From Elizabethkingia bruuniana (GTDB taxonomy: Bacteria; Bacteroidota; Bacteroidia; Flavobacteriales; Weeksellaceae): a stretch of 64,000 nucleotides of DNA. Below, piece after piece: positions 17,830 to 24,698 of this stretch. Under the pieces are notes generated by a model. It was not told where the DNA came from. It worked only from the letters and a program-made list of their open reading frames with translations, and did not search any database. Both the position numbers and the translations under genes were made by a program. Numbering within the stretch: the stretch's first letter is position 1; every line of letters begins with the position of its first letter. The stretch is from positions 1,302,001 to 1,366,000 of the forward strand of contig NZ_CP014337.1 in NCBI RefSeq assembly GCF_002024805.1, read 5' to 3'.

Positions 17830-18061
17830 GAAAAACGATTAAGACCGTTGCTATACAGTGATTTGTAAAATTATAGTCTAAGAATGGAATGCTCTGTCTT
17901 ACCGGTTTTGGACTTGAAATGACAAGGTTTGGTTACTAATTCGTTACTTGTTGATAGCTTGTAATTTTGTGGTAACTGATTATAATTCAGTGTTTTGCAT
18001 TTGTTTTCATAATCCCTTGTAACTCAATGTAATTTAATTTTAATCATTAAACATTTGAGTT
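17830..18061. promoter_or_regulatory. integrase leader and possible arm-type sites
   Basis: A gene-free 232-bp region between the core and int. It holds repeated words TTGTAATT (17959-17966), TTGTAACT (18017-18024) and TGTAATT (18028-18034), and GGTTACT/CGTTACT near 17930-17947. By analogy with CTnDOT these could be integrase or Xis arm sites. No consensus promoter was clear. Confidence 0.4.
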
Positions 18062-19312
18062 ATGGAACAGACAAAAAAGTCAACGTTCAAACTACTTTTC
18101 TATTTGAAAAAGAATGAACTGAAAAAGAATGGAAATGCCCCCATTATGGCACGTATTACCATTGACGGAACAGCTAAAACTTTGGGAACAAAGCTAGAAA
18201 TCAATCCAAATAATTGGAATTTGAAATTTGGGAGAGTTGAGGGAAAAAGTTCAGTTGCTTTAAACATCAATCAAAAGTTGGATAACATTCGTGGGCGCAT
18301 CGACAAGATTTATGAAGATATGCTGAAACACGAAGGTTTTGCTACATCACAAAAAGTGAAACTGTCATTTTTAGGTGTCGGCGTAATGAATGATGCCATT
18401 TTAAAAGTTTTTAACGAACAGAATTCAGAATTTAAAAATTTAGTCGATAAGGGAGAACGTGCAGAAAGCACCTACTACAAATACAATATTGTTTATACTC
18501 ACCTTTCAGATTTCATAAGCCAACGATTTCATAGAGACGATATGGCTTTCCGTGAGTTAACTGGCGACTTTATCAGAGAATTTGATTTTTATCTTCGATA
18601 TGATAAACAATGTAGCCACAACACGGTTTGGGTTTACACGATGCCAGTTTTAAGCTTAATTGAACTGGCGATGAAAAAAGGTTTGATACGTAACAGTCCT
18701 TTTGAGGATTACGAAATCAGTATGGAAGAAACCGATAGAGGTTATCTTCTGAAAGAGAATGTTGAAAAATTAATGAAGTGCAAACCATCGCATCCTCGAT
18801 ATGAGCTGGTAAAAGATTTGTTTATTTTCAGTTGTTTTACAGGGTTATCGTATGTAGATATTAAAAAACTGACCGTTAGAAATATCCAATCTTTTTTTGA
18901 TGGTCATCAATGGATTATCAGCAGAAGAAAGAAGTCTGATGTTGCATCCAATGTTCGCTTAATGGATATTCCAAAACGAATAATTGAAAAATACCAAGGC
19001 ACCTCACGCAATGAATTTATTTTTCCGGTTCCTGGCAATACAACTTGCAATAATCACATTAAAATATTAATGGAAGATGCCGAGATTATTACTGAACAGA
19101 AAGTTACCTTTCATACTGCGAGACATACATTTGGAACAATGTTTTTGACCGAAGGTGTGCCTTTGGAAAGTCTTAGTAAAATGATGGGGCATAAAAATAT
19201 TGCTACTACACAGATTTATGCCAAAATCACAAGCCAAAAAATTAGCAAGGATATGGATTTGGTTGCGCCTAAATTTCTTGCTATGGAAGAAGCTTTTTCA
19301 ACAACTATTTAA
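18062..19312 (+). CDS. tyrosine recombinase, IntDOT-like ICE integrase
   Basis: A 416-residue recombinase that integrates and excises the element. The N-terminal arm-binding domain (about 10-100) has the Bacteroidota pattern FYLKKNELKKNGNAPIMARITIDG. A SAM-like core-binding domain follows (about 110-205), then the catalytic domain. Catalytic residues seen: the lysine in RRKKSDVASN, His351 and Arg354 in HTARH, the histidine in MMGHKN and the nucleophile Tyr386 in TQIYAKI. The first Arg of the usual pentad is replaced by Ser263 in TGLSYVDIKKL. IntDOT itself has this Ser, which places the protein in that group. Confidence 0.95.
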   Translation: MEQTKKSTFKLLFYLKKNELKKNGNAPIMARITIDGTAKTLGTKLEINPNNWNLKFGRVEGKSSVALNINQKLDNIRGRIDKIYEDMLKHEGFATSQKVKLSFLGVGVMNDAILKVFNEQNSEFKNLVDKGERAESTYYKYNIVYTHLSDFISQRFHRDDMAFRELTGDFIREFDFYLRYDKQCSHNTVWVYTMPVLSLIELAMKKGLIRNSPFEDYEISMEETDRGYLLKENVEKLMKCKPSHPRYELVKDLFIFSCFTGLSYVDIKKLTVRNIQSFFDGHQWIISRRKKSDVASNVRLMDIPKRIIEKYQGTSRNEFIFPVPGNTTCNNHIKILMEDAEIITEQKVTFHTARHTFGTMFLTEGVPLESLSKMMGHKNIATTQIYAKITSQKISKDMDLVAPKFLAMEEAFSTTI

Positions 19313-19332
19313 ACCATTTTTATTTTATCATT

Positions 19333-19362
19333 AGGCAGAACTTAACGGTTCTGCTTTTTTTT
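19333..19362 (+). terminator. intrinsic terminator after int
   Basis: GCAGAAC / GTTCTGC stem, 6-nt loop, followed by eight T. Confidence 0.88.
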
Positions 19363-19877
19363 GGGCTTTAATTTTAAAAGCAAAAGCACATTTACTCTCC
19401 TCTGCATATCCCAACGCTGTAAAAGAGCTTTCTGCTTCTTTTGAAACAGAAAATTGAAAAATGCAATTCCCTTTCTCATCCCCTCGTCGATTTCATTTTT
19501 CAATTCCCTGTCGCAGGCTTTCTTAGCCTGTATTTAGTTCCAAAAAAAAATTATTAGAAAATGATTTTCCATAAGCAACCGGTAAAAAGGCAGCTAAGGT
19601 ATAGCGGGCTGCCACCGCCCCTGTCCAACCAAAAGACTACGGCATAATGGCAAGGCAAAATGATGGCTTCGCCGAGTGGTAGTGTGTTGCCTTGCCACCC
19701 TTCGGGACTTATTCCGTTTCCTTTTGGTTTTTCGCTTAGCCCGCTAAGATTATCTGCTTTCTTTTTTCCGGTTTTTCTTTTGGAAAAATTATTTGAGAAG
19801 CGAAGCGAAACAAACCACTACGATTGCAGGAAACGAGAAAAGTGAACCTAACAAAAATGTACAACTTTTTAAAAATT
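19363..19877. other. non-coding block between int and ssb
   Basis: About 515 bp without a convincing gene. It contains a short hairpin CAGGCT-TTCTT-AGCCTG (about 19514-19530) and a segment visibly richer in G+C (about 19570-19760). A 61-codon frame here has an unlikely Pro/Phe/Ser-rich content. It could hold a small RNA or a regulatory site. Confidence 0.4.
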
Positions 19878-19883
19878 ATGGTT

Positions 19884-20249
19884 ATGAACATCATTGGAAG
19901 ACTGACAAAAGATGCGGAAGTACGCACATTGTCAAATGAAAAACAGGTAGTGAATTTTTCTGTAGCAACCAACGAAAGCTACAAAAACAAGCAAGGCGAC
20001 CGCATAGAACAAACAACCTATTTCGATTGCGCTTATTGGATTTCTGCAAAGGTAGCCACACTACTCACCAAGGGTAAATTGGTTGAACTCACAGGCAGAG
20101 TAAGCACAAGAGCGTGGATAGGAAAAGACGGAGAAGCGCATTCTGGGTTAAACTTTCATACCTCGCAAATCAAACTGCACGGAGGTGGCAGGAAAACCGA
20201 AACCGTGCAAGTTACTGGAGAAGGAAAAACGGATGACCTTCCATTTTAA
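19884..20249 (+). CDS. ssb: single-stranded DNA-binding protein (ICE-borne)
   Basis: A 121-residue OB-fold protein. MNIIGRLTKDAEVRT and VVNFSVATNESYKNKQGDR are the SSB start, with YFDCAYW for DNA stacking and LVELTGRVSTRAW as the fourth strand. The C-terminus ends in DDLPF, the acidic tip that recruits repair and replication proteins. It probably protects the single strand during transfer. Start: ATG 19884 gives the usual MN-I-I-G start; ATG 19878 and 19857 lie upstream in frame. It is one of the first ICE genes after int. Confidence 0.92.
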   Translation: MNIIGRLTKDAEVRTLSNEKQVVNFSVATNESYKNKQGDRIEQTTYFDCAYWISAKVATLLTKGKLVELTGRVSTRAWIGKDGEAHSGLNFHTSQIKLHGGGRKTETVQVTGEGKTDDLPF

Positions 20250-20291
20250 TCAAGTATACAAATCATTTTTTAACATCAAAATTTTATCAAA

Positions 20292-21365
20292 ATGGCACAC
20301 AACATTAATTTCAACGAGAGAACAGGACGTTATTCATTTTTTAGCGTTCAGCAAAAAGCGTGGCACGGTTTAGGGCAAATCGTGGAGCAATTCCCAACCA
20401 GTGAAGAAGCGATTAAATACGCTGGATTAGACTATGAAGTCGTAAAATCCCCAATTTTCACTAAAAATTCGGGCATTATCGAAACTGCAAGCGGTATCGA
20501 AATAGGCAGTAGCGAATTGGAAGTACCTAATTATTTTGCCAACATACGAACCGATAACAATGCCGTTTTGGGTGTAGTTGGTAAAGATTATCACATTGTA
20601 CAAAACCGTGAAGCTTTTAATTTCTTTGATGCTATTGTAGGCGGTGGCGAAGGTATTCTGTACGAAACCGCAGGCGCATTGGGCAACGGAGAACGTATTT
20701 TTATTACAGCTAAATTACCCGATTATATTCGTGTTGGCAATGGCGATGATGTTACGGAAAAGTATATTTTTCTAACCACTTCGCACGATGGTAGCGGAAG
20801 CATTACAGCCGCATTTACACCTATCCGTATTGTTTGTCAAAATACCTTAAATGCTTCATTGCGAAATATGACCAATGTAGTCCGCATCAAACACACATCG
20901 GGAGCAAAACAGCGTATCGAGAATGCCCACAAGATTATGGGATTGGCAAACACATTAAGCAATCAATTAGAGCGCATTTTCAACGATTGGGCAAAAGTAA
21001 AGGTAACAGACCAAGAAGTAAAAAAGCTAATTCAATTGGCACTTTGTCCGAACAAGGAAACTTTTGATTTGCTTAAAAAAGGTGCAGAAGATGAAATTTC
21101 AACCCTCTTTAAAAATACGGTTGATGATGCTTTTGCCTATGCAATGATAAGCGACACACAGCAAATGGAAACAACCAAAGGCACATTGTTCGGAGCGTAC
21201 AACGCTGTTACAGGCTACTATCAGAATGTAAGAAATTACAAAAACGATGAAGCCAAATTGCAGAGTATTGTATTGGGCGGAACTGCCCAACTAAAATCGC
21301 AGAAAGCATTTGAATTGTGTACTGCATTTGCTTTAGACGGTGCGGAAATTTTAAATCTTAATTAA
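20292..21365 (+). CDS. DUF932 domain protein
   Basis: A 357-residue soluble protein of the DUF932 family (phage/plasmid-like protein), common on mobile elements. Features seen: the N-terminal YSFFSVQQKAWHGLGQIVEQ, the central GKDYHIVQNREAFNFFDAIVGGGE, ETAGALGNGERIFITAKLPD, and TTSHDGSGSITAAFTPIRIVCQNTL. All are typical of the family. The function is unknown; in related elements it accompanies ssb and anti-restriction-type genes and may act early after transfer. It starts 42 bp after ssb. Confidence 0.88.
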   Translation: MAHNINFNERTGRYSFFSVQQKAWHGLGQIVEQFPTSEEAIKYAGLDYEVVKSPIFTKNSGIIETASGIEIGSSELEVPNYFANIRTDNNAVLGVVGKDYHIVQNREAFNFFDAIVGGGEGILYETAGALGNGERIFITAKLPDYIRVGNGDDVTEKYIFLTTSHDGSGSITAAFTPIRIVCQNTLNASLRNMTNVVRIKHTSGAKQRIENAHKIMGLANTLSNQLERIFNDWAKVKVTDQEVKKLIQLALCPNKETFDLLKKGAEDEISTLFKNTVDDAFAYAMISDTQQMETTKGTLFGAYNAVTGYYQNVRNYKNDEAKLQSIVLGGTAQLKSQKAFELCTAFALDGAEILNLN

Positions 21366-21373
21366 TTAATAAC

Positions 21374-21401
21374 AGGCTACCGCTTTAATCGGTGGTAGCC
21401 T
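21374..21401. other. hairpin between the DUF932 and Api92-like genes
   Basis: AGGCTACC / GGTAGCCT stem, 12-nt loop, no T run. Possible partial terminator or processing signal. Confidence 0.5.
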
Positions 21402-21417
21402 ACTAAAAATAAAAGTT

Positions 21418-21900
21418 ATGGCAAATTGGTGCAATAATACGGTTGTTTTTGAGGGAAAACCTGAAGCAATCGAACAGATACAGCAGCTTTTCCAAATGAT
21501 GAAAAGCAAAGAAGAAAAAGAAAAACAAGGGCAATTGCCCGATTTTGTTCCCGACACAAACGGCGGTTATTTCTTCAATATTTATTGGAATGAAAGCGAT
21601 GAAGGCGTTTTTCAATATGAAACAAAATGGTCGCCTAATCTTGAAATTATTCAAAAGATAGCAAAACAGTACAAAGTAAATTTCATACAGGATTATGAAG
21701 AACTGGGCAATATGGTCTATGGCAGGGCAACATTTTCTGACGGGATTGTCACAGATATTTATTTGGAAGATGAAGATTTTGCCAATTATCATTATGACGA
21801 AGAAACCGACAATTATCATTTTGAAGGCGAAATTTATGAGAGTGATTATGAAATTTTGGAAACTCTTTTAGACCGAAAAATTTCCAAGAGCAATATTTAA
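21418..21900 (+). CDS. Api92-like ferredoxin-fold protein (DUF1281-type)
   Basis: A 160-residue soluble acidic protein. The start MANWCNNTVVFEG and the later IYWNESDEGVFQYETKWSPNLEII and GNMVYGRATFSDG match the Api92-like ferredoxin-like family found on phages and conjugative elements. A very acidic tail follows (YLEDEDFANYHYDEETDNYHFEGE). The function is unknown; the acidic surface could suit a DNA-mimic or regulatory role (speculation). It lies 52 bp after DUF932. Confidence 0.75.
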   Translation: MANWCNNTVVFEGKPEAIEQIQQLFQMMKSKEEKEKQGQLPDFVPDTNGGYFFNIYWNESDEGVFQYETKWSPNLEIIQKIAKQYKVNFIQDYEELGNMVYGRATFSDGIVTDIYLEDEDFANYHYDEETDNYHFEGEIYESDYEILETLLDRKISKSNI

Positions 21901-21924
21901 AATTTACGATTAAATCGGTTCAGC

Positions 21925-21965
21925 AAAAAAGACACTTCCTTCCTTTGGTCGGAAATGTCTTTTTG
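21925..21965 (+). terminator. terminator-like hairpin after the Api92-like gene
   Basis: AAAAAGACACTTCC / GGAAATGTCTTTTT stem with one G-T pair and an 11-nt loop, then a short T-rich tail. Confidence 0.75.
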
Positions 21966-22207
21966 CATTCAATAAAGATGCAACCCGTTTGATGAAAATG
22001 TTTGCTCCGCCATTTTATCAAACCAGTTGCGAGTTTTTTGCGTGGGATATTCGTTATCCCATTCTTTAATTTTGGATTGACTTCTTTTCTTTTCACATAG
22101 CGACCAAAGAAAAGAAGCAAAAGAACATCGCCAATTAAGCTTTGTCTATATTTCTATTTGATTAAATTTGAAATCTGTCAAAATAATTAAAATCGCAAAT
22201 TCAAAGA
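21966..22207. other. intergenic segment with two further hairpins
   Basis: A gene-free stretch. TGGGATA / TATCCCA (22043-22061) and a 12-bp perfect stem CTTCTTTTCTTT / AAAGAAAAGAAG (22081-22117) can fold. No promoter consensus was found before the next gene. Confidence 0.4.
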
Positions 22208-23200
22208 ATGATAGAAACTCAAATTTCAATAACCGTTAACCGAAAATCCGATATTGCTTTATTGGAGCAGAAAATTATCGAAAACCAGTTTCAATTTCCT
22301 GTTTACATTCGGGAATATGAATTTAGCTATCAAATAAATTTTACGAGCGATTATGAAGAATGGGAATTGGATACAGCAATTCTCAGTAGTTTTCCGGGCT
22401 ATGAATTTACTACAGATTTGGAAAGAGGACGAAAGGAAATCAGAATTCAAATAAGCCGTTACCAGTCTGAATTGTCTACTGACGGTTGGGGAAGACGGAT
22501 TGAAAACCCTTTGAACGAAACGAAATATCTTATAAAAACATCTATAAACAAAGCGGAAGATTTCAATCCTAAAATTAAAGTTTTGTTTGAAGACCAAGAG
22601 CAATTTTACCATATCAATATTGTAGATGGCATCAATACAGCTACCGATGAAAAAGGTTTCTTGTTGTTAGATGATTTTAAAACGAACAATGAAAGTAAAA
22701 GCGCAGAAATTTTGCCAGATAGACTTTATAAATCTCGCCAAGAAGCTTTCCAGAGGGGATTTGATAAAATATCCGATGTTGTGGAAAATGATTTTACTCT
22801 TTACCTTGAAAACAAAAAGAAAGAAATTAGAGAAATACAAAAGTTGCCCCGCAAAATTATCAGGGAATTTATAAAGGCGTGTAATAATTCTGATGAAGAT
22901 AATATCGTAAAGCAACTTGATGAAGATATAATTTTCGAGGTACGCAAGCATTGGAAAACTATTTTTGAAACCAGAGGAATTCCAAAATTCAAAGAATACC
23001 TTAGTTCCTCCGAACAAGAATTAAGCGGTAAGGATTTTAAAATCAGGTCATTGTGGAGTTTTAAATTGCCTTATGTAATGATTGGCGTGAAATATTTTCC
23101 TGCTTCTACAGAACTAGAAAAACAACCTTTTCAAAAATTTGAACAGATGAATTTTGTATTAGAAAATAATAAAATTACCAGTATTATCTATGAAATTTAA
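22208..23200 (+). CDS. unrecognised ICE protein, possible C-terminal NTF2-like domain
   Basis: A 330-residue soluble protein that I do not recognise. Residues 1-200 are mixed alpha/beta with no known motif. Residues about 170-220 are strongly charged and helical. The last 120 residues (from REFIKACNNSDEDNIVKQLD, with IGVKYFPA and MNFVLENNKITSIIYEI) have the layout of an NTF2/SnoaL-like cup, a weak impression only. No signal peptide. Codon use is AT-rich. It sits alone between structured spacers and a convergent receiver-like gene. Confidence 0.65.
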   Translation: MIETQISITVNRKSDIALLEQKIIENQFQFPVYIREYEFSYQINFTSDYEEWELDTAILSSFPGYEFTTDLERGRKEIRIQISRYQSELSTDGWGRRIENPLNETKYLIKTSINKAEDFNPKIKVLFEDQEQFYHINIVDGINTATDEKGFLLLDDFKTNNESKSAEILPDRLYKSRQEAFQRGFDKISDVVENDFTLYLENKKKEIREIQKLPRKIIREFIKACNNSDEDNIVKQLDEDIIFEVRKHWKTIFETRGIPKFKEYLSSSEQELSGKDFKIRSLWSFKLPYVMIGVKYFPASTELEKQPFQKFEQMNFVLENNKITSIIYEI

Positions 23201-23214
23201 TTTGTTTAAAATCA

Positions 23215-23604
23215 TCATTCGGTGGCGTTTTTAATAGCTTTTTTAAAAATATCTGCATCACTGCCAATTAATAAATAGCTTACAAAACCAATACCCAAAA
23301 GACTTTTCGCTACTTTTTCAGCATCAATATCGCTATGGGCAATCAGTTTTATTGTGGGATGAAGTGAAGTTAAATATTGTAGTTGCTCCAGTACATTTTT
23401 GTCGTAAAAATTGAGGTCAACAATGCAAACTTGCGGAAGTTTTTTTAATGCCGATAATTCATTTAAAGCATTTGGAAAAGTTTCAGACCGAAACAGAATT
23501 TCTATTCCTGAAGAAAGAAGTTCGTTGCAAATCAAATCTAAAATCGGGCTTTTATCATTGATAAAGGCAAGGGAAGTTTTTTGTTGTGCAGTACCAGTTT
23601 TCAT
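23215..23604 (-). CDS. degenerate response-regulator receiver protein
   Basis: A 129-residue single-domain protein with a CheY-like fold: strand 1 SLAFINDKSPIL, strand 3 QVCIVDLNFYDKN (Asp in phospho-acceptor position), strand 4 KLIAHSD. The strand-5 region VSYLLIGSDADIFKKAI keeps the LuxR/NarL-type GYLLK-S frame, but Ile replaces the conserved Lys, and only one of the two acidic residues near strand 1 remains. No output domain. ATG 23604 is chosen over an upstream ATG at 23637 because it gives the shorter, usual start. It may act as an unphosphorylated switch or partner. Confidence 0.7.
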   Translation of the reverse strand: MKTGTAQQKTSLAFINDKSPILDLICNELLSSGIEILFRSETFPNALNELSALKKLPQVCIVDLNFYDKNVLEQLQYLTSLHPTIKLIAHSDIDAEKVAKSLLGIGFVSYLLIGSDADIFKKAIKNATE

Positions 23605-23873
23605 ATCATACCTTTTTAGGTTGATGTAGCCCTGCAAAAAAATAAAGCGCAGGCAACTACACTTACCGACATTGAGGCACTGGTATACCCGACAACGAAT
23701 AAGCGAGCGCCCACGCCTATCACGTGAGCGTTCCTACTTATTTGTCCCGTTGTCTTAAAAATTACCAGTTTTCAATGTGGGACTTAAAGCAAAAACACTT
23801 TAAGTATTTCTATATTTTAGATAGCAAAGATACTAAAGTCGTTCTGATAGAAGCATAGCTAGAAGAAAATTTA
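23605..23873 (-). ncRNA. structured intergenic element (candidate RNA)
   Basis: A gene-free 269-bp stretch between two minus-strand genes, richer in G+C than either. GACAACG (23691-23697) pairs with CGTTGTC (23748-23754). Inside it AATAAG pairs with CTTATT, and further in a CACG-rich arm can form. The whole makes a branched hairpin of about 64 nt. It would sit in the leader of the receiver-like gene. An RNA or protein-binding site is inferred. Confidence 0.4.
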
Positions 23874-24173
23874 TTATAAACAATGTTTGCCTTTGGCTAT
23901 ATAGTTCTGTTCCAAGACAGTTAGAATATCACTTTCCTTGTAAATAATCTTGCCACCAATTTGTATAAATGGTAAAATATTATCATCGCGATATTGTTGT
24001 AAGGTTCTTTTGCTGATGTGAAGTATTCTGCACAAATCATCGCCTGAGAGATAAATTTCGCCATTCATTACAGGACGATAATTTTTTAGTATGACTTCGA
24101 TATAGCTTCTCAACTGCATTATCATTTGCTGATGGGCAATTATTTCTTCGGTTTCATTCGTTAGTAAATCCAT
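23874..24173 (-). CDS. helix-turn-helix protein, excisionase/MerR-like (second of pair)
   Basis: A 99-residue DNA-binding protein. After an N-terminal helix (about 1-40) comes a winged HTH: LSGDDLCRILHISKRTLQQYRD, then NILPFIQIGGKIIYKESDILTVLEQ. This is the HTH_17 pattern of Bacteroidota excisionases (Xis2c/Xis2d type). ATG 24173 is preferred, as an in-frame ATG at 24221 lies well inside the upstream gene. It overlaps the preceding HTH gene by 20 bp, so the two are co-translated. It probably controls excision. Confidence 0.8.
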   Translation of the reverse strand: MDLLTNETEEIIAHQQMIMQLRSYIEVILKNYRPVMNGEIYLSGDDLCRILHISKRTLQQYRDDNILPFIQIGGKIIYKESDILTVLEQNYIAKGKHCL

Positions 24174-24477
24174 TTTCGTTGGTATTGTAAGATTGTCGAG
24201 CTTCAAGCAAAGCCTGCACATCCGAGAGTTTGTAATAGTTTTTGCGGTTTAATTTGGAATATGGCAATAGCCCTTTGTCCTTATAAGTCTGTAAAGTTCG
24301 TTTGGTAATGTTCATCATCAGACATACTTCCTGGTTATCGAGCCATTTTTCTGCTTTGAAAATCTGAATGTATTTTGTGGTAGCATTTTCTGTCAGTTCC
24401 AAAAGTGATTTTAACTCATTGTTTATTCTATCTAATGCAGATTTTTGTATTGCGATAACTTCCATAGCTTGCTTCAT
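24154..24477 (-). CDS. helix-turn-helix protein, excisionase/MerR-like (first of pair)
   Basis: A 107-residue protein built like its downstream neighbour. It has a helical N-terminus (about 1-48), then WLDNQEVCLMMNITKRTLQTYKDK and LLPYSKLNRKNYYKLSDVQALLEA, the HTH_17 domain with its wing. The two genes probably arose by duplication. Start: ATG 24477 (ATG 24465 is also possible). Two copies of TTGGCTTTGAAA, 20 bp apart, lie upstream at 24537-24568 and could be its operator. Confidence 0.8.
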   Translation of the reverse strand: MKQAMEVIAIQKSALDRINNELKSLLELTENATTKYIQIFKAEKWLDNQEVCLMMNITKRTLQTYKDKGLLPYSKLNRKNYYKLSDVQALLEARQSYNTNENGFTNE

Positions 24478-24536
24478 TTTTCTTTGGAAGTCGAATTTAT
24501 AGAGGCTTATTATGGGATTAGGAAAGATTGTATTGG

Positions 24537-24568
24537 TTGGCTTTGAAAGGCTGTATTTGGCTTTGAAA
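24537..24568. promoter_or_regulatory. tandem direct repeat, candidate operator
   Basis: TTGGCTTTGAAA at 24537-24548 and again at 24557-24568, exactly 20 bp apart (two helical turns). It lies in the spacer between the divergent HTH and GHKL genes. Confidence 0.5.
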
Positions 24569-24698
24569 CAGCAATTTGATAGGAATTAATTTTGTAGATT
24601 TGGAGAAAATAAATCCTATTGATTATTATGCAAAATAGGCATTGTTTATATGTTGGTATTAATTGCAAGTGTAACAAAACAATACGTAATAAGAAACT

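Noticed and set aside
19660-19845. 61-codon open frame in the int-ssb spacer
   Set aside because: Pro/Phe/Ser-rich content without any fold signal, in a G+C-rich non-coding block.
24537-24568. CRISPR-like repeat
   Set aside because: Only two 12-bp units with an 8-bp gap, and no cas genes; better explained as an operator.
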